Shown here piece after piece: positions 63,687 through 64,000 of a stretch of DNA of 64,000 bases. A program made the position numbers and the translations under genes. A model generated the notes under the pieces. That model did no database searches. It saw only the letters and a program-made list of their open reading frames with translations, and was not told the origin of the DNA. Source of the DNA: Pseudoleptotrichia goodfellowii (GTDB taxonomy: Bacteria > Fusobacteriota > Fusobacteriia > Fusobacteriales > Leptotrichiaceae); NCBI RefSeq assembly GCF_007990505.1, contig NZ_AP019822.1, positions 434,001-498,000 on the forward strand, written 5' to 3'. Each line of letters opens with the position of its first letter. The stretch's first letter is position 1.

Positions 63687-64000
63687 ATGTTTAAGGTATA
63701 TAAAGGTGAACCTAAAAAAGATGATATTGAGATGAGAAAAGTTTATTCCTCCAAACTTTCCGAGTTAATGAAAAAAGATGACAGAGTGGTGGCCCTTGAA
63801 GCTGATTTGATGAGTTCTATGACAATGGATAAAGTACAGAAAGAAAATCCCGACAAAGTAATAAATTGCGGGATAATGGAAGCGAACATGATAGGGGTAG
63901 CAGCAGGAATGTCCATAGCGGGGAAATATCCTTTTGCTCATACATTTACGGCTTTTGCAAGCAGAAGATGCTTTGATCAGCTTTTTATGTCGGGAGCATA
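63687..64000 (+). CDS. Transketolase, C-terminal subunit (runs off the window)
   Basis: Start ATG directly follows the TAA of the N-terminal subunit. The visible 104 residues show the pyrimidine-binding domain: KVYSSKLSELMKKDDRVVAL, EADLMSSMTM, INCGIMEANMIGVAAGMSIAG in part, and AHTFTAFASRRCFDQL. The 3' end is beyond 64000. Forms a heterotetramer with the N-terminal subunit. Confidence 0.9.
   Translation, partial: MFKVYKGEPKKDDIEMRKVYSSKLSELMKKDDRVVALEADLMSSMTMDKVQKENPDKVINCGIMEANMIGVAAGMSIAGKYPFAHTFTAFASRRCFDQLFMSGA

Overview
The window is AT-rich DNA from a bacterium that I place in the Fusobacteriota, most likely Leptotrichiaceae (Leptotrichia or a close relative). The grounds are base composition, codon use (AGA arginine, A/T-ending codons), a bacterial mevalonate pathway, TRK potassium uptake and the general look of the proteins. 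This is inference from gene content; no rRNA lies in the window.

Layout. 1-3.1 kb: flavin reductase, VOC protein, sugar acetyltransferase, then three tandem PepSY genes, each with its own near-identical promoter. 3.2-5.3 kb: an OmpR-type two-component system. 5.3-8.3 kb: an RBBP9-type hydrolase and four unrecognised genes. 8.4-12.5 kb: nadR-like gene (minus strand), uppS-cdsA and tyrS. 12.6-17.6 kb: mevalonate operon (mvk-mvaD-pmvk ... fni) interrupted by an Abi_2/AbiF HEPN gene that has its own promoter and leader RNA. 17.7-21.2 kb (minus): dps behind a PerR-type box, and a zur-znuA-znuC-znuB operon behind a Zur-type box. 21.4-25.2 kb: MATE pseudogene and a 5-oxoproline-themed cluster (GGCT-like, Pcp, DUF979, DUF969). 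25.5-27.6 kb: a radical SAM / TIGR03915-like pair thought to act in DNA metabolism. 27.6-37.8 kb: a palindromic intergenic element, a ROK regulator and a complete galactose import and Leloir operon (mglBAC, galK, galM, galE, galT). 37.9-38.7 kb: decayed secreted-protein genes. 38.8-39.6 kb: a type III (ToxIN-like) toxin-antitoxin locus. 39.6-43.6 kb: HAD phosphatase, tpiA, secG, a frameshifted IS91-family transposase and a membrane protein. 43.7-49.1 kb: cofactor genes (nicotinate phosphoribosyltransferase, cobS, cobC, mnmH, precorrin-2 dehydrogenase, hemB). 49.2-52 kb: trkA-trkH. 52-54.5 kb: a secreted YARHG-like protein, an AraC regulator and a SemiSWEET. 54.6-55.6 kb: a second Abi_2 locus with a frameshifted toxin but an intact leader RNA. 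55.7-58.4 kb: clpB under a CIRCE-like site. 58.6-64 kb: a PRD regulator, a three-gene ascorbate-type PTS and a split transketolase that runs off the end.

The most interesting content is three RNA-plus-toxin defence loci. One is a ToxIN-like type III system whose three ~60-nt repeats show compensatory base changes. The other two are Abi_2 (HEPN, RNxxxH) genes, each preceded by a perfect or near-perfect promoter, a short structured RNA and an intrinsic terminator. Abi_2/AbiF proteins have been proposed as relatives of Cas13, which is common in this genus. Secondary interest lies in the PepSY triplet, whose promoters share an exact 11-bp direct-repeat geometry typical of OmpR-family binding, next to the likely cognate regulator.
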